DNA of 64,000 bases, taken from assembly GCF_008632125.1 (NCBI RefSeq), contig NZ_VWRN01000034.1, positions 1-64,000 of the forward strand, given 5' to 3'. A model generated the notes under the pieces. It searched no databases. It had not been told where the DNA came from and saw only the letters and a list, made by a program, of their open reading frames with translations. The position numbers and the translations under genes were made by a program. This DNA is from Cupriavidus cauae. Lineage in GTDB: Bacteria > Pseudomonadota > Gammaproteobacteria > Burkholderiales > Burkholderiaceae. Numbering within the stretch: the stretch's first letter is position 1; each line of letters opens with the position of its first letter. Shown here piece after piece: positions 17,970-29,495 of this stretch.

Positions 17970-19562
17970 ATGCTGCCCATGCCTGCTCGCCCCCTTCTCG
18001 CCCGCAGCATGGTGCCATTCCTGGCGTTTGCCCTGGCAATCGGCGCCGCTGCCAACTCCGAAGCCGCCACCAAGCGGTCCAAGTCAAAGGCCGCCGCTGC
18101 CAAGGCAGCGGGGCCCTCGTCGTCGACAAGGGTGGCGGCATCCAAAGCCAGGCTGCTGTCGCTCGCACAGGATCAAACGGGCCTGCCACCGTCCGTGCTG
18201 CTGGCGTTGCGGCAGGCGGGCGTACCGCTTTCCGCCACCAGCTTCTACGTCGTCCGCCAAGGCGCGCCGACGGCCACCGCCAGCTGGAACGCCCAGACGC
18301 CGATGAACCCGGCCTCGACGATGAAGCTGATCACCACGTTCGCCGGCCTGCAACTGCTGGGCCCGAGCTACCGGTGGCAGACCTCGCTCTATGCGGATCG
18401 CGAGCCCGGCGCGGATGGCGTGGTCGGCAACGTCTATCTGCGCGGCCAGGGCGACCCGAAGCTGGTGCCCGAGGAAATGGCCAAGCTGGTCGCCGGGGCG
18501 CTGCGCGCGGGCGTGACCACCATTGCAGGCGACATCGTGCTCGATCGCAGCTACTTCCAGAATGGGCTCGACAACGGCGGCACCATCGACGGCGAGACCC
18601 ATCGCGCCTACAACGTGGCGCCGGACGCGCTGCTGTATTCGTTCAAGACCCTGTCCTTCACGCTGACGCCGGATGCCGCCACGCAAACGGTCGGCGTTTC
18701 CGTGACGCCGCCGCTCGCGCAACTGCGCTTGGACAATCGGCTCGCGCTGACCAACGGCCGCTGCGGCGACTGGCGCGCCGGCGCGACGCCGACGCTGTCG
18801 CCGCAGACGGACGGCACCGTGGTGGCCGCGTTCGAGGGAAGCTACTCGGCCGATTGCGGCGAGCAGGTGCTGAACTTTGCCGCGCTCAGTCATGACGACT
18901 TCATCGGCGGCGGCTTCATCGCGCAATGGCTGGCGGCCGGCGGTACCTTCGCCAGGCCGCCCGCGGTCCGCAGCGGCCGCGTGCCGCGGCCCGCGTTCCG
19001 GCTGACGCGCCACTACGGCATGCCGCTGGCCGACATCGTCCGGGACATCAACAAGTACTCCAACAACGTGATGGCGCGCCAGCTGTTCCTGACCGTCGGC
19101 GCGGAGATCGATCGCGGCGGCCCGGCCAGCACCGCGCGCTCGGCGGCGGTGATCCGCCGCTGGCTGTCGCACCAGGGCCTCGACATGCCGGGGCTGACGT
19201 TGGACAACGGCTCGGGACTGTCGCGGCAGGAACGCATCAGCGCCTACGATCTGGCGCGCCTGCTGCAACAGGCGCTGGCGAGCGAGGCGGCGCCGATCTT
19301 CGTGAACTCGCTGCCGGTGCTGGGCGTGGACGGCACGCTGCGCAACCGGTTGACGCGCAGCAGCGCGGCCGGGCATGGCTATCTGAAGACCGGCACGCTG
19401 GCCGATGTGCGGGCCATCGCAGGCTATGTCGATGCGGCCGACGGCGGACGCTATGTCGTCGTCAGCCTGATCAACCATCCGAATGCATCGCAGGCGCAGC
19501 AGGCGCATGACGCGCTGCTGGAGTGGGTGTATCGGGGCGCGCCGGCGTCCGCGGCGCATTGA
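17970..19562 (+). CDS. dacB: D-alanyl-D-alanine carboxypeptidase/endopeptidase (PBP4)
   Basis: A 530-residue periplasmic S13 peptidase that trims or cleaves peptidoglycan cross-links. The active-site motifs are all present: STMK at 116-119 (nucleophile S116), SNN at 364-366 and KTG at 473-475. A signal sequence covers about residues 1-33, followed by a Lys/Ala-rich linker. The insert between SxxK and SxN (about 170-310) is the family's extra domains. The start ATG 17970 could also be 17979. It is convergent with sua5. Confidence 0.93.
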   Translation: MLPMPARPLLARSMVPFLAFALAIGAAANSEAATKRSKSKAAAAKAAGPSSSTRVAASKARLLSLAQDQTGLPPSVLLALRQAGVPLSATSFYVVRQGAPTATASWNAQTPMNPASTMKLITTFAGLQLLGPSYRWQTSLYADREPGADGVVGNVYLRGQGDPKLVPEEMAKLVAGALRAGVTTIAGDIVLDRSYFQNGLDNGGTIDGETHRAYNVAPDALLYSFKTLSFTLTPDAATQTVGVSVTPPLAQLRLDNRLALTNGRCGDWRAGATPTLSPQTDGTVVAAFEGSYSADCGEQVLNFAALSHDDFIGGGFIAQWLAAGGTFARPPAVRSGRVPRPAFRLTRHYGMPLADIVRDINKYSNNVMARQLFLTVGAEIDRGGPASTARSAAVIRRWLSHQGLDMPGLTLDNGSGLSRQERISAYDLARLLQQALASEAAPIFVNSLPVLGVDGTLRNRLTRSSAAGHGYLKTGTLADVRAIAGYVDAADGGRYVVVSLINHPNASQAQQAHDALLEWVYRGAPASAAH

Positions 19563-19576
19563 CGGTCCAAAGCACT

Positions 19577-19668
19577 AACGAACGGTCTGGAGCACCAACG
19601 GTCTGGAGCACCAACGGACCACGGCACTGACGCATTGACGCACTGACGCATCGACGCATTCCCACACT
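19577..19668. repeat. Two adjoining tandem arrays (16 bp and 8 bp)
   Basis: AACGGTCTGGAGCACC occurs twice in tandem (19581-19612) with partial copies on both sides. GACGCA then recurs at 19629, 19637, 19645 and 19653 (8-bp period). They fill the 156-bp convergent spacer between dacB and sua5; nothing else is visible there. Confidence 0.8.
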
Positions 19669-19718
19669 AAGGCATTCACGCACCGGCGCACCAGCGCGCC
19701 GCCACCGGCCGCCCAGCG

Positions 19719-20729
19719 CTAGTCCTGGAACGCGGCGGCGGCACGCTGCAGACGGTCCCGTACGCCCGCCCACTCGTGCCCCTCGGGCAGGGGCTCGACG
19801 TACAGCCGGGCGAAGCCTTCCTTGTCGAGCCGGCGCAGCAGCCGGTACAGCTCCCGCGCATAGGCCCTGGCATCCGCCGGGGCCTGCACCCACACGCAGC
19901 GGGGATCGTCCGCCGGCGCGGCGGCGACCCAGGCCACGCGGGCATCGGCCGGCAGCGTGGCGAGGTCGCGTGCGAGCGCACGCGTATCGGCCAGATACAG
20001 AGGCGTGCGCGGCGCGTAGTGGGCCTTCAGCGTGCCGGAGGCTCGCGGCGCGGCCGCATCGGGCGGCAGCGGCGCGGTGCCGAGCACGTCGGCCATCATC
20101 GCCGGCGTGATCGCGCCCGGGCGCAGCAGCACCGGGCCGACGCCCTGGTCAAGCCGCGACAGGTCGACGATGGTCGATTCGATGCCGACCTCGACGCCAT
20201 CGCCCTCGAGCACATAGACGCTGTCGCCGAATTCCTCGCGCACATGCTGCGCGGTCGTGGGGCTGACCTGGCCGAACTTGTTGGCCGACGGCGCCGCGAT
20301 GCCGCCGCGGCCGCGCTTGAAGCGCGACAGCAGCGCCTGCGCGACCGGATGCGAGGGGCAGCGCAGGCCGATGCTGTCCTGCCCGCCGGCGACATCGGCG
20401 GGGATATGCGCGGCACGCTTCAGGATCAGCGTCAGCGGCCCGGGCCAGAAGGCATCGATCAGGCGCTGCGCGGCCTCCGGTACCTCGTCGGTCCAATGGC
20501 CGATGTCGGCGCCGTCGACCACGTGAACGATGATCGGATGGTTGGACGGCCGTCCCTTGGCCGCGAAGATGCGCGCCACCGCCTCCGGGTTCTCGGCATC
20601 GGCGCCGAGGCCATAGACGGTTTCGGTCGGAAACGCGACCAGCTGCCCGGCCTCGAGCAGGCGCGCGGCCTCGTCGAGTTCGGCGGCGGTCGGCATGCGG
20701 GAGGCATCGGAAGCGGCGGCCATCGTCAT
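19719..20729 (-). CDS. sua5: Threonylcarbamoyl-AMP synthase (Sua5, long form)
   Basis: A 336-residue enzyme making L-threonylcarbamoyladenylate from Thr, bicarbonate and ATP for the t6A37 modification of ANN-decoding tRNAs. The YrdC domain covers about residues 15-205 (LVAFPTETVYGLGADAENPE, KGRPSNHPIIVHV, WPGPLTLILK, LRCPSHPVAQALL, PSANKFGQVSPTTAQHV). The Sua5 domain follows a linker with KAHYAPRTPLYL. ATG 20729 lies 16 bases downstream of the purK stop; ATG 20723 is also possible. It is the last gene of the purC-purE-purK block. Confidence 0.92.
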   Translation of the reverse strand: MTMAAASDASRMPTAAELDEAARLLEAGQLVAFPTETVYGLGADAENPEAVARIFAAKGRPSNHPIIVHVVDGADIGHWTDEVPEAAQRLIDAFWPGPLTLILKRAAHIPADVAGGQDSIGLRCPSHPVAQALLSRFKRGRGGIAAPSANKFGQVSPTTAQHVREEFGDSVYVLEGDGVEVGIESTIVDLSRLDQGVGPVLLRPGAITPAMMADVLGTAPLPPDAAAPRASGTLKAHYAPRTPLYLADTRALARDLATLPADARVAWVAAAPADDPRCVWVQAPADARAYARELYRLLRRLDKEGFARLYVEPLPEGHEWAGVRDRLQRAAAAFQD

Positions 20730-20745
20730 CACCCTGTGCAGGAAA

Positions 20746-21990
20746 TCAGGGCGCGATATGCAGGATCTGCAGCGCCGCGTCGAAGGCGCGCTGCGCGTCT
20801 TCGGCACGCTCGCCGATGCAGTTGACGTGGCCCATCTTGCGTCCGGGCCGCGCATCGCTCTTGCCGTACAGATGCAGCTTGGCGCCGGGCTGGCCAACCA
20901 CCGCATCCCACGCCGGCTCGCGCTCGAGCCCGTATTCGTACCAGACGTCGCCCAGCAGGTTCAGCATCTTGCCGGCCGAATGCTGGCGGGTGCTGCCCAG
21001 CGGCAGCCGGGCCATCGCCCGCACCTGCTGCTCGAACTGGCTCGTCTCGCACGCATCCATCGTGATATGGCCGGAGTTGTGCGGGCGCGGCGCCATCTCG
21101 TTGGCGACCAGGCTGCCGTCCTGCAGCACGAAGAACTCGATGCACAGCACGCCGACATAGCCCATCTCGCCGGCGATGGTCGCCGCGGCGGCACGCGCGC
21201 GGTCGGCGATCTCGGCCGACACCTGGCGCGACGGCATCACCGTCGAGAACAGGATGCCGTCGCGATGGACGTTCTCGGCCAGCGGCCATGTCGCGGTCGC
21301 GCCGTCGACGCCGCGCGCGGCCAGCACGGAGACCTCATAGGCCAGCGGCAGCATCTGCTCCAGCACGCACGGCACATGCTGCATCGCGTTCCAGGCGGCG
21401 CGCACGTCCTCGCGGGTCTTGACGCGGGCCTGGCCCTTGCCGTCGTAGCCCATGCGCGCGGTCTTCAGGATGCCCGGCAGCAACTGTTCGGGCAGCTGGT
21501 CGATATCGGCATCGTGCTGGATCACCCAGTGCGGGGCCGGCGGCACGCCGGTGCGCTCGGCGCAGGCGGCGAAGAACTTCTTCTCGCCGATGCGGTTCTG
21601 CGCGATCGACACGCAGTGGCCGCGCGGCGCGACGAACGCGCCGAGCTGCTCCAGCCGCTCCAGCGACATCGACGGCACGTTCTCGAATTCGGTGGAGACC
21701 GCCTGGCACAGCTTCGCCATCTCGGCCAGCGCGGCCTCGTCGGTGTAGGCCGCGCAGATATGCCTGTCGGCGACCGCGCCGGCCGGGCTGTCCTGGTCGG
21801 GATCGAGCACGCAGACCTTGTAGCCCATCGCCTGGGCGGCGTGGGTGAACATCCGGCCCAGCTGGCCGCCGCCGAGCATGCCGAGCCAGGCGCCGGGCAG
21901 GATCGGCGCGTTCGGGCCGCCGACGCCGAATTCGGCGCGCGACTCCGGCGTGTGCGCTTCGATCAGATGGGGATGGATATCGGTGGGCAT
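20746..21990 (-). CDS. purK: N5-carboxyaminoimidazole ribonucleotide synthase
   Basis: A 414-residue ATP-grasp enzyme that converts AIR, bicarbonate and ATP to N5-CAIR in de novo purine synthesis. [16 protein letters not shown] is the conserved start of the preATP-grasp domain. [12 protein letters not shown] and [20 protein letters not shown] hold the metal-ligand Glu and Asn, and [17 protein letters not shown] follows. The N-terminal 30 residues precede the domain and include a short variable arm. It works directly with PurE, whose gene is 126 bases upstream; that spacer has only imperfect direct repeats (GAATCGGTGACTCAG-like). Confidence 0.95.
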   Translation of the reverse strand: MPTDIHPHLIEAHTPESRAEFGVGGPNAPILPGAWLGMLGGGQLGRMFTHAAQAMGYKVCVLDPDQDSPAGAVADRHICAAYTDEAALAEMAKLCQAVSTEFENVPSMSLERLEQLGAFVAPRGHCVSIAQNRIGEKKFFAACAERTGVPPAPHWVIQHDADIDQLPEQLLPGILKTARMGYDGKGQARVKTREDVRAAWNAMQHVPCVLEQMLPLAYEVSVLAARGVDGATATWPLAENVHRDGILFSTVMPSRQVSAEIADRARAAAATIAGEMGYVGVLCIEFFVLQDGSLVANEMAPRPHNSGHITMDACETSQFEQQVRAMARLPLGSTRQHSAGKMLNLLGDVWYEYGLEREPAWDAVVGQPGAKLHLYGKSDARPGRKMGHVNCIGERAEDAQRAFDAALQILHIAP

Positions 21991-22116
21991 GCTCGTGCGG
22001 ATTCCAGGGGAACGGTTCGCGGCCGCCGGCGACGGCCGCGGGGCGTGATTCAGCGAGTCGGCAAATCAGTGAATCGGTGACTCAGTCAATCGGAGAAGCG
22101 GATCGGCGTCGGGCGC

Positions 22117-22620
22117 TCACAGCGGCAAGGTCATCGCCCGCGCCGCTTCGGTCTGGCGCGTGCGGAACGCTTCCAGCGCCGCGGCCAGCGCGTCGTCGGT
22201 GGCCGCCAGCGTGGCGATCGCGTGCAGCGCGGCATTGGCCGCGCCCGCCTCGCCGATCGCGAAGGTGGCGACCGGCACGCCCTTGGGCATCTGCACGATC
22301 GACAGCAGCGAATCCTCGCCGCGCAGGTATTTGGACGGCACCGGCACGCCGAACACCGGCACGATGGTCTTGGCCGCGATCATGCCCGGCAGGTGCGCGG
22401 CACCGCCGGCGCCGGCGATGATCGCGCGCAGTCCGCGCGCGCGCGCCGTCTCGGCGTAGCGGAACATCTCGTCGGCCATCCGGTGCGCCGATACCACCTG
22501 GGCCTCGAACGGGACGCCGAAATCCTTCAGCATCGCCACGGCGTGCTGCATCACGTCCCAGTCCGAGCTGCTGCCCATCACGACGCCGACCAGCGGCTTG
22601 TTTGTCTGGCTCACTTCCAA
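22117..22620 (-). CDS. purE: N5-carboxyaminoimidazole ribonucleotide mutase
   Basis: A 167-residue class I PurE that moves the carboxyl group of N5-CAIR to C4 to give CAIR. The signature is [16 protein letters not shown], with SAHR at about 44-47 and [17 protein letters not shown] around residue 70. It lacks the lyase-type features of eukaryotic AIR carboxylase, and this fits a co-encoded PurK. It lies 34 bases downstream of purC and is probably cotranscribed. Confidence 0.95.
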   Translation of the reverse strand: MEVSQTNKPLVGVVMGSSSDWDVMQHAVAMLKDFGVPFEAQVVSAHRMADEMFRYAETARARGLRAIIAGAGGAAHLPGMIAAKTIVPVFGVPVPSKYLRGEDSLLSIVQMPKGVPVATFAIGEAGAANAALHAIATLAATDDALAAALEAFRTRQTEAARAMTLPL

Positions 22621-22654
22621 TCCTTGCTTGCGTGGCGTGCCGGCGGCCGCCCGG

Positions 22655-23563
22655 TTATTGCAGTTCCTGCCCGGTCAGCCGGGTCAGCGCCTCGCGGTAC
22701 TTGGCCGCGGTCTTCTCGATCACGTCGGCCGGCAGGGCCGGCGCCGGCGCGGTCTTCGGCCACGGCTTGCCGTCGATGCGCACCGCCTCGAGCCAGTCGC
22801 GCACGAACTGCTTGTCGAACGACGGCGGGTTGGTGCCCACCTGGTAGGAGTCGGCCGGCCAGAAGCGCGACGAATCGGCGGTCAGCACCTCGTCCATCAG
22901 CGTCAGCGTGCCGTTCTCGTCCAGGCCGAACTCGAACTTCGTGTCGGCGATGATGATGCCGCGCGTGGCGGCGTAGTCGGCCGCTTCCTTGTACAGGCGG
23001 ATCGAGATGTCGCGCATCTGCGCGGCCAGCTCCTTGCCGATGCGCGCCTCGACCTCGGCGAAGCTGATGTTCTCGTCGTGCTCGCCCATCTCGGCCTTGG
23101 CCGCCGGCGTGAAGATCGGCTCGGGCAGCTTCTGCGCGTTCCGCAGGCCCGCCGGCAGCTCGATGCCGCAGACGCGGCCGGTCGCCTGGTAATCCTTCCA
23201 GCCGGAACCGGCCAGATAGCCGCGCACCACGGCCTCGACCAGGATCGGCTTCAGACGCTTGACCACCACCGCGCGGCCGCGCACCTGCGCGACTTCGTCC
23301 GGCTGCACCACGGTCTCGGCGGCGATGCCGGTCTCGTGGTTCGGCACGATATGGGCCAGCTTCCGGAACCAGAAGTTGGCCATCTGGTTCAGCACGCGGC
23401 CCTTGCCCGGGATCGGCTCGCCGAGGATCACGTCGAACGCCGACAGGCGATCGGTCGTCACGATCAGCAGCTTGTCGTCGCCGACGGCATAGTTGTCGCG
23501 CACCTTGCCATGGCCGAGCAGCGGCAGCGAGCGGATGGAGGACTGATAGAGAGCGTCAGACAT
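22655..23563 (-). CDS. purC: SAICAR synthase
   Basis: A 302-residue enzyme joining CAIR and aspartate with ATP to give SAICAR. Motifs include [74 protein letters not shown] and [11 protein letters not shown]. It is the longer plant/yeast-like bacterial form rather than the 237-residue E. coli type. I chose ATG 23563 (MSDALYQSS); the upstream frame has no family similarity. It is the first gene of the pur block after a terminator-like hairpin. Confidence 0.94.
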   Translation of the reverse strand: MSDALYQSSIRSLPLLGHGKVRDNYAVGDDKLLIVTTDRLSAFDVILGEPIPGKGRVLNQMANFWFRKLAHIVPNHETGIAAETVVQPDEVAQVRGRAVVVKRLKPILVEAVVRGYLAGSGWKDYQATGRVCGIELPAGLRNAQKLPEPIFTPAAKAEMGEHDENISFAEVEARIGKELAAQMRDISIRLYKEAADYAATRGIIIADTKFEFGLDENGTLTLMDEVLTADSSRFWPADSYQVGTNPPSFDKQFVRDWLEAVRIDGKPWPKTAPAPALPADVIEKTAAKYREALTRLTGQELQ

Positions 23564-23592
23564 AGAAATAGGTCGGCGAGCCGGAGAGAGGG

Positions 23593-23629
23593 AGAAACAA
23601 TGAGGGGCTTCGTGCAGTCGCGAAGCCCC
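23593..23629 (-). terminator. Terminator-like hairpin between fba and purC
   Basis: GGGGCTTCG (23604-23612) pairs with CGAAGCCCC (23621-23629) over an 8-base loop. On the minus strand it is followed by TCATTGTTTC. A second hairpin, GGCCCGGCC / GGCCGGGCC, lies at 23668-23698. They separate the fba transcript from the purine genes. Confidence 0.6.
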
Positions 23630-23742
23630 ATCGGTCGATGCACTGGCCACGCCATGGCGTCGGCCATGGCCCGGCCCTCATGCGCTGAAGGCCGGGCCGC
23701 GACGGCTCAATGCACCGCTTGCCGCATGGCCTGATGCACGGC

Positions 23743-24807
23743 TTACTGCACCACCTGCGACAGCTTGCCCGACTTGTACTGCTCGGCGATGTCCTTCAGC
23801 GCGATCGGCTTGATCTTGCCGGCCTGGCCTTCGCAGCCGAACGCGACATAGCGCGCCTTGCAGACCTGCTTGGCGGCCTCGCGGGCCGGCTTCAGGTATT
23901 CGCGCGGGTCGAACTTGCTCGGGTTCTCGACGAAGAAGCGGCGGATCGCGCCGGTCATGGCCAGACGGATATCGGTGTCGATATTGATCTTGCGCACGCC
24001 GTACTTGATCGCTTCCTGGATTTCCTCGACCGGCACGCCGTAGGTTTCCTTCATGTCGCCGCCGAACTTGCGGATTTCTTCCAGCAGTTCCTGCGGGACC
24101 GACGACGAGCCGTGCATCACCAGATGGGTGTTGGGGATGCGGGCGTGGATTTCCTTGATGCGGCTGATCGCCAGGATGTCGCCGGTCGGCTTGCGGGTGA
24201 ACTTGTATGCGCCGTGCGAGGTGCCGATGGCGATCGCCAGCGCGTCCAGCTGGGTCGCCTTGACGAAGTCGGCGGCCTGCTCGGGGTCGGTCAGCAGCAT
24301 CGAGTGGTCGAGCTTGCCTTCGGCGCCGATGCCGTCTTCCTCGCCGGCCTCACCGGTTTCCAGCGAGCCCAGGCAGCCCAGTTCGCCCTCGACGGTCACG
24401 CCGACGGCGTGGGCCATCTGGACGACCTTGCGGGTCACCTCGACGTTGTACTCGTACTCGGCCGGCGTCTTGCCGTCTTCGCGCAGCGAGCCGTCCATCA
24501 TCACCGACGAGAAGCCCAGGTCGATCGCGCCCTGGCAGATCGCCGGCGACTGGCCGTGGTCCTGGTGCATCACGACCGGGATGTGCGGATAGGCTTCGAC
24601 CGCGGCCTCGATCAGGTGGCGCAGGAAGTGTTCGCCGGCATATTTGCGGGCGCCCGCGGAAGCCTGCATGATCACCGGCGCATTCACTTCGTCGGCGGCC
24701 TGCATGATGGCCTGGACCTGCTCCAGGTTGTTGACGTTGAATGCCGGCAGACCGTAGCCGTTCTCGGCGGCGTGGTCGAGCAACTGGCGCATCGAAACGA
24801 GTGGCAT
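23743..24807 (-). CDS. fba: Class II fructose-1,6-bisphosphate aldolase
   Basis: A 354-residue zinc aldolase of the CbbA/Fba subfamily that interconverts FBP with DHAP and G3P. Metal ligands and active-site residues appear in [11 protein letters not shown] (catalytic D and Zn His), [26 protein letters not shown] (Zn His), [10 protein letters not shown] (Zn His) and [15 protein letters not shown]. The start has GGAG seven bases upstream (CTTAGGAGTCTGAC). It lies downstream of pyk and pgk on the same strand, giving a lower-glycolysis cluster. Confidence 0.96.
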   Translation of the reverse strand: MPLVSMRQLLDHAAENGYGLPAFNVNNLEQVQAIMQAADEVNAPVIMQASAGARKYAGEHFLRHLIEAAVEAYPHIPVVMHQDHGQSPAICQGAIDLGFSSVMMDGSLREDGKTPAEYEYNVEVTRKVVQMAHAVGVTVEGELGCLGSLETGEAGEEDGIGAEGKLDHSMLLTDPEQAADFVKATQLDALAIAIGTSHGAYKFTRKPTGDILAISRIKEIHARIPNTHLVMHGSSSVPQELLEEIRKFGGDMKETYGVPVEEIQEAIKYGVRKINIDTDIRLAMTGAIRRFFVENPSKFDPREYLKPAREAAKQVCKARYVAFGCEGQAGKIKPIALKDIAEQYKSGKLSQVVQ

Positions 24808-25000
24808 GTCAGACTCCTAAGAAAAGAATGGGGTTCTCGGTATTGGGATGTTCTTCGGGCTGCCGGGCTGTCGCCACGGTCCGCCGCTATCGTGGCAAGT
24901 TTCCGTGGGGCGCGGCACCGGGCTGTGTTCCCCAGCGCACCGTGCTCGCCATCATGGTTTGCGTCATGGTTCGCGTCATCGGCATCGCCTCCCGCTTGAT

Positions 25001-25036
25001 GGTCGGCCTTGTGGTCGCCCTTGTGGTCGGCCTCAT
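25001..25036. repeat. 12-bp tandem repeat, three copies
   Basis: GGTCGGCCTTGT (25001), GGTCGCCCTTGT (25013) and GGTCGGCCTCAT (25025), with a partial fourth copy. A related GTCATGGTT-type repeat lies just upstream near 24950-24980. They occupy the 261-bp spacer between pyk and fba, which holds no gene. Confidence 0.8.
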
Positions 25037-25068
25037 GGTCAGTCCCAGGCTCGGCATCAAGCTCTCCG

Positions 25069-26505
25069 TCACAGCCCGACCCGGACGATCTTCAGCGTAT
25101 TGGTGCCGCCCGGCTGCCCCATCGGCTCGCCGACCGTCAACACGATGAAATCGCCGCGCTGCACCACGCCCTTGGCGAGCAGCAGCTCCTCGGCCTGTTC
25201 CAGCGCGGTGTCGCGGTCGGTGCTCGATTCCAGCGGCAGCGGCACCACGTTGCGATACAGCTGCATCTTGCGCTGCGAGGCCAGGTTCGGCGTCATCGCG
25301 TAGATCGGCACATGGATGCGGTGACGGCTCATCCACAAGGCGGTCGCGCCCGAGTCGGTCAGCGCGGCGATGGCCTTCACTTGCAGATGATAGGCGGTGA
25401 ACAGCGCGCCCATCGCGATCGACTGGTCGATGCGGGTAAAGGTCTGGTTCAGGAAGTCGGTGTCGAGCTGGACCACTTCGGACTTCTCGGCCTCGACGCA
25501 GACCGCGGCCATCGCCTCGACGGTCTCGACCGGATAGCGGCCGGCGGCGGTCTCGGCCGACAGCATCACGGCATCGGTGCCGTCGAGCACGGCGTTGGCG
25601 ACGTCCGACACCTCGGCGCGGGTCGGCACCGGGTTGACGATCATGCTTTCCATCATCTGCGTGGCGGTGATGGTCAGCTTGTTGGCCTCGCGCGCGAGCC
25701 GGATCATCCGTTTCTGCAGCGCCGGCACCGCGGCGTTGCCCACTTCCACGGCCAGGTCGCCGCGCGCCACCATGATGCCGTCCGAGGCCGCGAGAATTTC
25801 CTCCAGCACGCCGGGCCGGATCGCCTCGGCCCGCTCGATCTTGGCGATCATCCGCGCCTTGTGGCCGAACTGCTGGCCCGCCACGGCGGCGAGCTGGCGC
25901 GCCATTTCCATGTCGGTGGCATTCTTCGGGAAGCTGACCGCGATATAGTCGGCGCCCAGCGCCATCGCGGTCTTGATGTCTTCCATGTCCTTGGCCGTCA
26001 GCGCCGGCGCCGACAGGCCGCCGCCCTGGCGGTTGATGCCCTTGTTGTTGGACAGGTCGCCGCCGACCTTGACGGTGGTGAAGATCTCGTTGCCGATCAC
26101 GCGGTCGACGCCCAGCACGATCAGTCCGTCATTGAGCAGCAGCAGGTCCCCGGGGCCGACATCGCGCGGCAGGTCCTGGTAGTCGAGGCCCGCGCGCTCC
26201 TGGTTGCCGAGCTTGCAGCCGGCGTCCAGCACGAAGGGGTCGCCCGCCTTCAGCGTGACCTTGCCGTGCTCGAACTTGCCGACGCGGATCTTCGGCCCCT
26301 GCAGGTCGGCCATGATCGCCACCTCGCGGCCGCAGGCCTGGGCGGCCTCGCGCACCAGGCGCGCGCGCTCGAGGTGGTCTTCGGCCACGCCGTGCGAGAA
26401 ATTGAGCCGCACCACGTCGACCCCGGCCGCAATCATGCGGGTCAGCATCTCGAGCGTGCTGGAAGCGGGGCCGATGGTGGCGACGATCTTGGTCGAACGG
26501 GTCAT
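25069..26505 (-). CDS. pyk: Pyruvate kinase
   Basis: A 478-residue enzyme that transfers phosphate from PEP to ADP. RSTKIVATIGPASSTLEML is the N-terminal signature, MADLQGPKIRVGKF holds the substrate loop, and IAKIERAEAIRPGVLEEIL carries the catalytic Lys. MVARGDLAVEVG and MLSAETAAGRYPVETVEAM complete the barrel, and the C-terminal domain ends GQPGGTNTLKIVRVGL. ATG 26505 follows a CAAGGAAACC site. Confidence 0.96.
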   Translation of the reverse strand: MTRSTKIVATIGPASSTLEMLTRMIAAGVDVVRLNFSHGVAEDHLERARLVREAAQACGREVAIMADLQGPKIRVGKFEHGKVTLKAGDPFVLDAGCKLGNQERAGLDYQDLPRDVGPGDLLLLNDGLIVLGVDRVIGNEIFTTVKVGGDLSNNKGINRQGGGLSAPALTAKDMEDIKTAMALGADYIAVSFPKNATDMEMARQLAAVAGQQFGHKARMIAKIERAEAIRPGVLEEILAASDGIMVARGDLAVEVGNAAVPALQKRMIRLAREANKLTITATQMMESMIVNPVPTRAEVSDVANAVLDGTDAVMLSAETAAGRYPVETVEAMAAVCVEAEKSEVVQLDTDFLNQTFTRIDQSIAMGALFTAYHLQVKAIAALTDSGATALWMSRHRIHVPIYAMTPNLASQRKMQLYRNVVPLPLESSTDRDTALEQAEELLLAKGVVQRGDFIVLTVGEPMGQPGGTNTLKIVRVGL

Positions 26506-26618
26506 CTGGTTTCCTTGTCCTTGGAGTGTCGCGGCGGGTTGCCGGCGGGTCGCCGGCGAGCGCTGCGGCTGCGGCCGCGTCCCGCGTCCGGTGAACGGCG
26601 GGCGGCCGGGTCCGGCGC

Positions 26619-27815
<1,197 letters not shown>

Positions 27816-28215
27816 GGCTCTTGCGGGAAAGATCGGAAAAACCGGCATTTTACCTGAACGGGGACCCCCTTTTGCGCAATTGCAACGGGGTTGCGACGCC
27901 CAGCGCACAAAGGCAGGTGAAACCCTCATCACATCCTGCTGACGGCCCCGCGTCAAACCCGTACCATAGCTTCTCGGCCACCGCAGGCGCCCTCGGGCGC
28001 CGCCATCGAGAAGCCGTCCCAATCAAGAAGAAAGAAGAAAGAAGGTCGAAGCCGACCGGGCCGTCGCAAGAGCCTGGCGGCGCATTGCTTTGTCGTCGGA
28101 ACCAGGGGTAGTCGATGAACCAACGGGAAGTCCATGGCGCAGACCATGGGCGGCGCCAGCCTTTGCACGTGCCGCCCGCCGCCTGCCGCGCCATCGCGTC
28201 GATGCGGAGGCGGCA
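27816..28215. other. 400-bp divergent spacer, pgk / luxR-type gene
   Basis: It holds the probable pgk promoter (-10 TAAAAT, 27847-27852, minus strand; no convincing -35) and a purine-rich run of AAGAAGAAAGAAG type at about 28025-28046. No small gene or strong dyad was recognised. An in-frame extension of the regulator from 28090 is open but lacks a ribosome site. Confidence 0.5.
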
Positions 28216-29376
28216 ATGAACGACAGCGACATCCACGACACGATCCGCGGGCTCTACGAGGGCATCGTCGATCCGCAGGCGTGGCAGCGCAGCCTGCAGA
28301 ACCTGCGCCGCGCGAGCGGCAGCACCCAGATGGGCATGGTCGTACTGGACAGGCGCAATGACCGCATGTCGGTGACCGAGCTGGCCAATCCGGTCGAAGG
28401 CCTGGCTCAGGCGTACCAGCAGACCTTTCAGGCGCTGGACCCGGGACGATCCTTCGCGCCGCGGATGCCGGTCGGCGGCTGGTACATCGATGCGCGCGAG
28501 CTGGGTGCGGGCACCATCGCGCGGCATCCCTTCTACGGCGACTTCCTGCACCGCTACGGCATGGGCTCGGTGATGGCCTGCCTGGTCGATCGCCAGCCCT
28601 ACTACGAGGTCTATTTCTCGCTGCAGCGGCCAGTCGATGGGCCGCTGTTTGCGTACGAGGACGCGCGGGCGCTGGACTGGGCGATTCCGCATATCCGCCA
28701 GGCGATGGCCCTGCGCGAACGCACCAGCGCGCTGACCGCGCTGCAGCGCATGTCGATGCAGCTGCTGGACCAGCTGGCCTTCGGCGTGATCGTGTTGACG
28801 GCCGACGCGCGCGTGCTGCTGCACAACAGCGAGGGCGAGGCCTGGGTGCGCCGCCTGGTGCCGAATCCTGCCGCGCCGCGCACCGGTACTGGCGCCGGCA
28901 CGGGCGACGAATGGAAGCTGTCGCGCCCGTTCACGGCGATGGTCCGCGCCGCTTGCGACGCCAACGCGCCGGTGCCCGCCCAGGCGGCGACGGCGCAGTC
29001 GCGCCAGGGCGCCCGCGCCCAGGTCATCGTGCTGCCGCTGCCGCCGTCGCACGCGATGGGGCAGGCCTGGCAGCAGCCGGCCGCGCTGGTCGCGATCCAC
29101 GACGCCCGCGGCAGCTCGCCGCTGTTGCCCCAGGTACTGCGCGATCTCTATGGACTGACGCCGGCCGAGATGCGGCTGGCGACGCTGCTGACCACCGGCA
29201 TCGGGCTGCCCGAGGCCTGCGAGCAGTTGCAGATCGGCCGCGAGACCAGCCGCACGCAGCTGAAGTCGGTGTTCATCAAGACCGGCACCAACAGCCAGGC
29301 GCAGCTTTCGCACCTGCTGACGCAACTGAGCGCCACGCTGAAGGCGCCGCGGGCCGCGCCCGATGGGGGCGGCTGA
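28216..29376 (+). CDS. LuxR-type HTH transcriptional regulator
   Basis: A 386-residue regulator. The N-terminal 320 residues form a sensory region without recognised motif; a PAS-like segment (LDQLAFGVIVLTADARVLLH) spans about residues 190-245. The C-terminal HTH is LuxR-like: LYGLTPAEMRLATLLTTG, EACEQLQIGRETSRTQLKSV, FIKTGTNSQAQLSHLL. ATG 28216 has GCGGAGG upstream. The target and ligand are unknown. A Thr/Gly repeat (GTGAGTG) lies near residue 270. Confidence 0.83.
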   Translation: MNDSDIHDTIRGLYEGIVDPQAWQRSLQNLRRASGSTQMGMVVLDRRNDRMSVTELANPVEGLAQAYQQTFQALDPGRSFAPRMPVGGWYIDARELGAGTIARHPFYGDFLHRYGMGSVMACLVDRQPYYEVYFSLQRPVDGPLFAYEDARALDWAIPHIRQAMALRERTSALTALQRMSMQLLDQLAFGVIVLTADARVLLHNSEGEAWVRRLVPNPAAPRTGTGAGTGDEWKLSRPFTAMVRAACDANAPVPAQAATAQSRQGARAQVIVLPLPPSHAMGQAWQQPAALVAIHDARGSSPLLPQVLRDLYGLTPAEMRLATLLTTGIGLPEACEQLQIGRETSRTQLKSVFIKTGTNSQAQLSHLLTQLSATLKAPRAAPDGGG

Positions 29377-29379
29377 CGT

Positions 29380-29490
29380 CTGCCCAGCGCCTGCCCAGTG
29401 CCTGCCCGACGTCTGCCCGACGTCTGCCCGAGGCTGCCCGATGGCTGCGATGGCTGGCCGAGGCTGCCCGATGCTGCCCGACGCCTGCCT
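29380..29490. repeat. 11-bp tandem repeat array, CTGCCCGACGT type
   Basis: CTGCCC recurs at 29380, 29391, 29402, 29413 and 29424 (exact 11-bp steps), then at 29434, 29464 and 29474. It fills the 119-bp convergent spacer between the LuxR-type gene and azlD. Confidence 0.85.
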
Positions 29491-29495
29491 GACGG

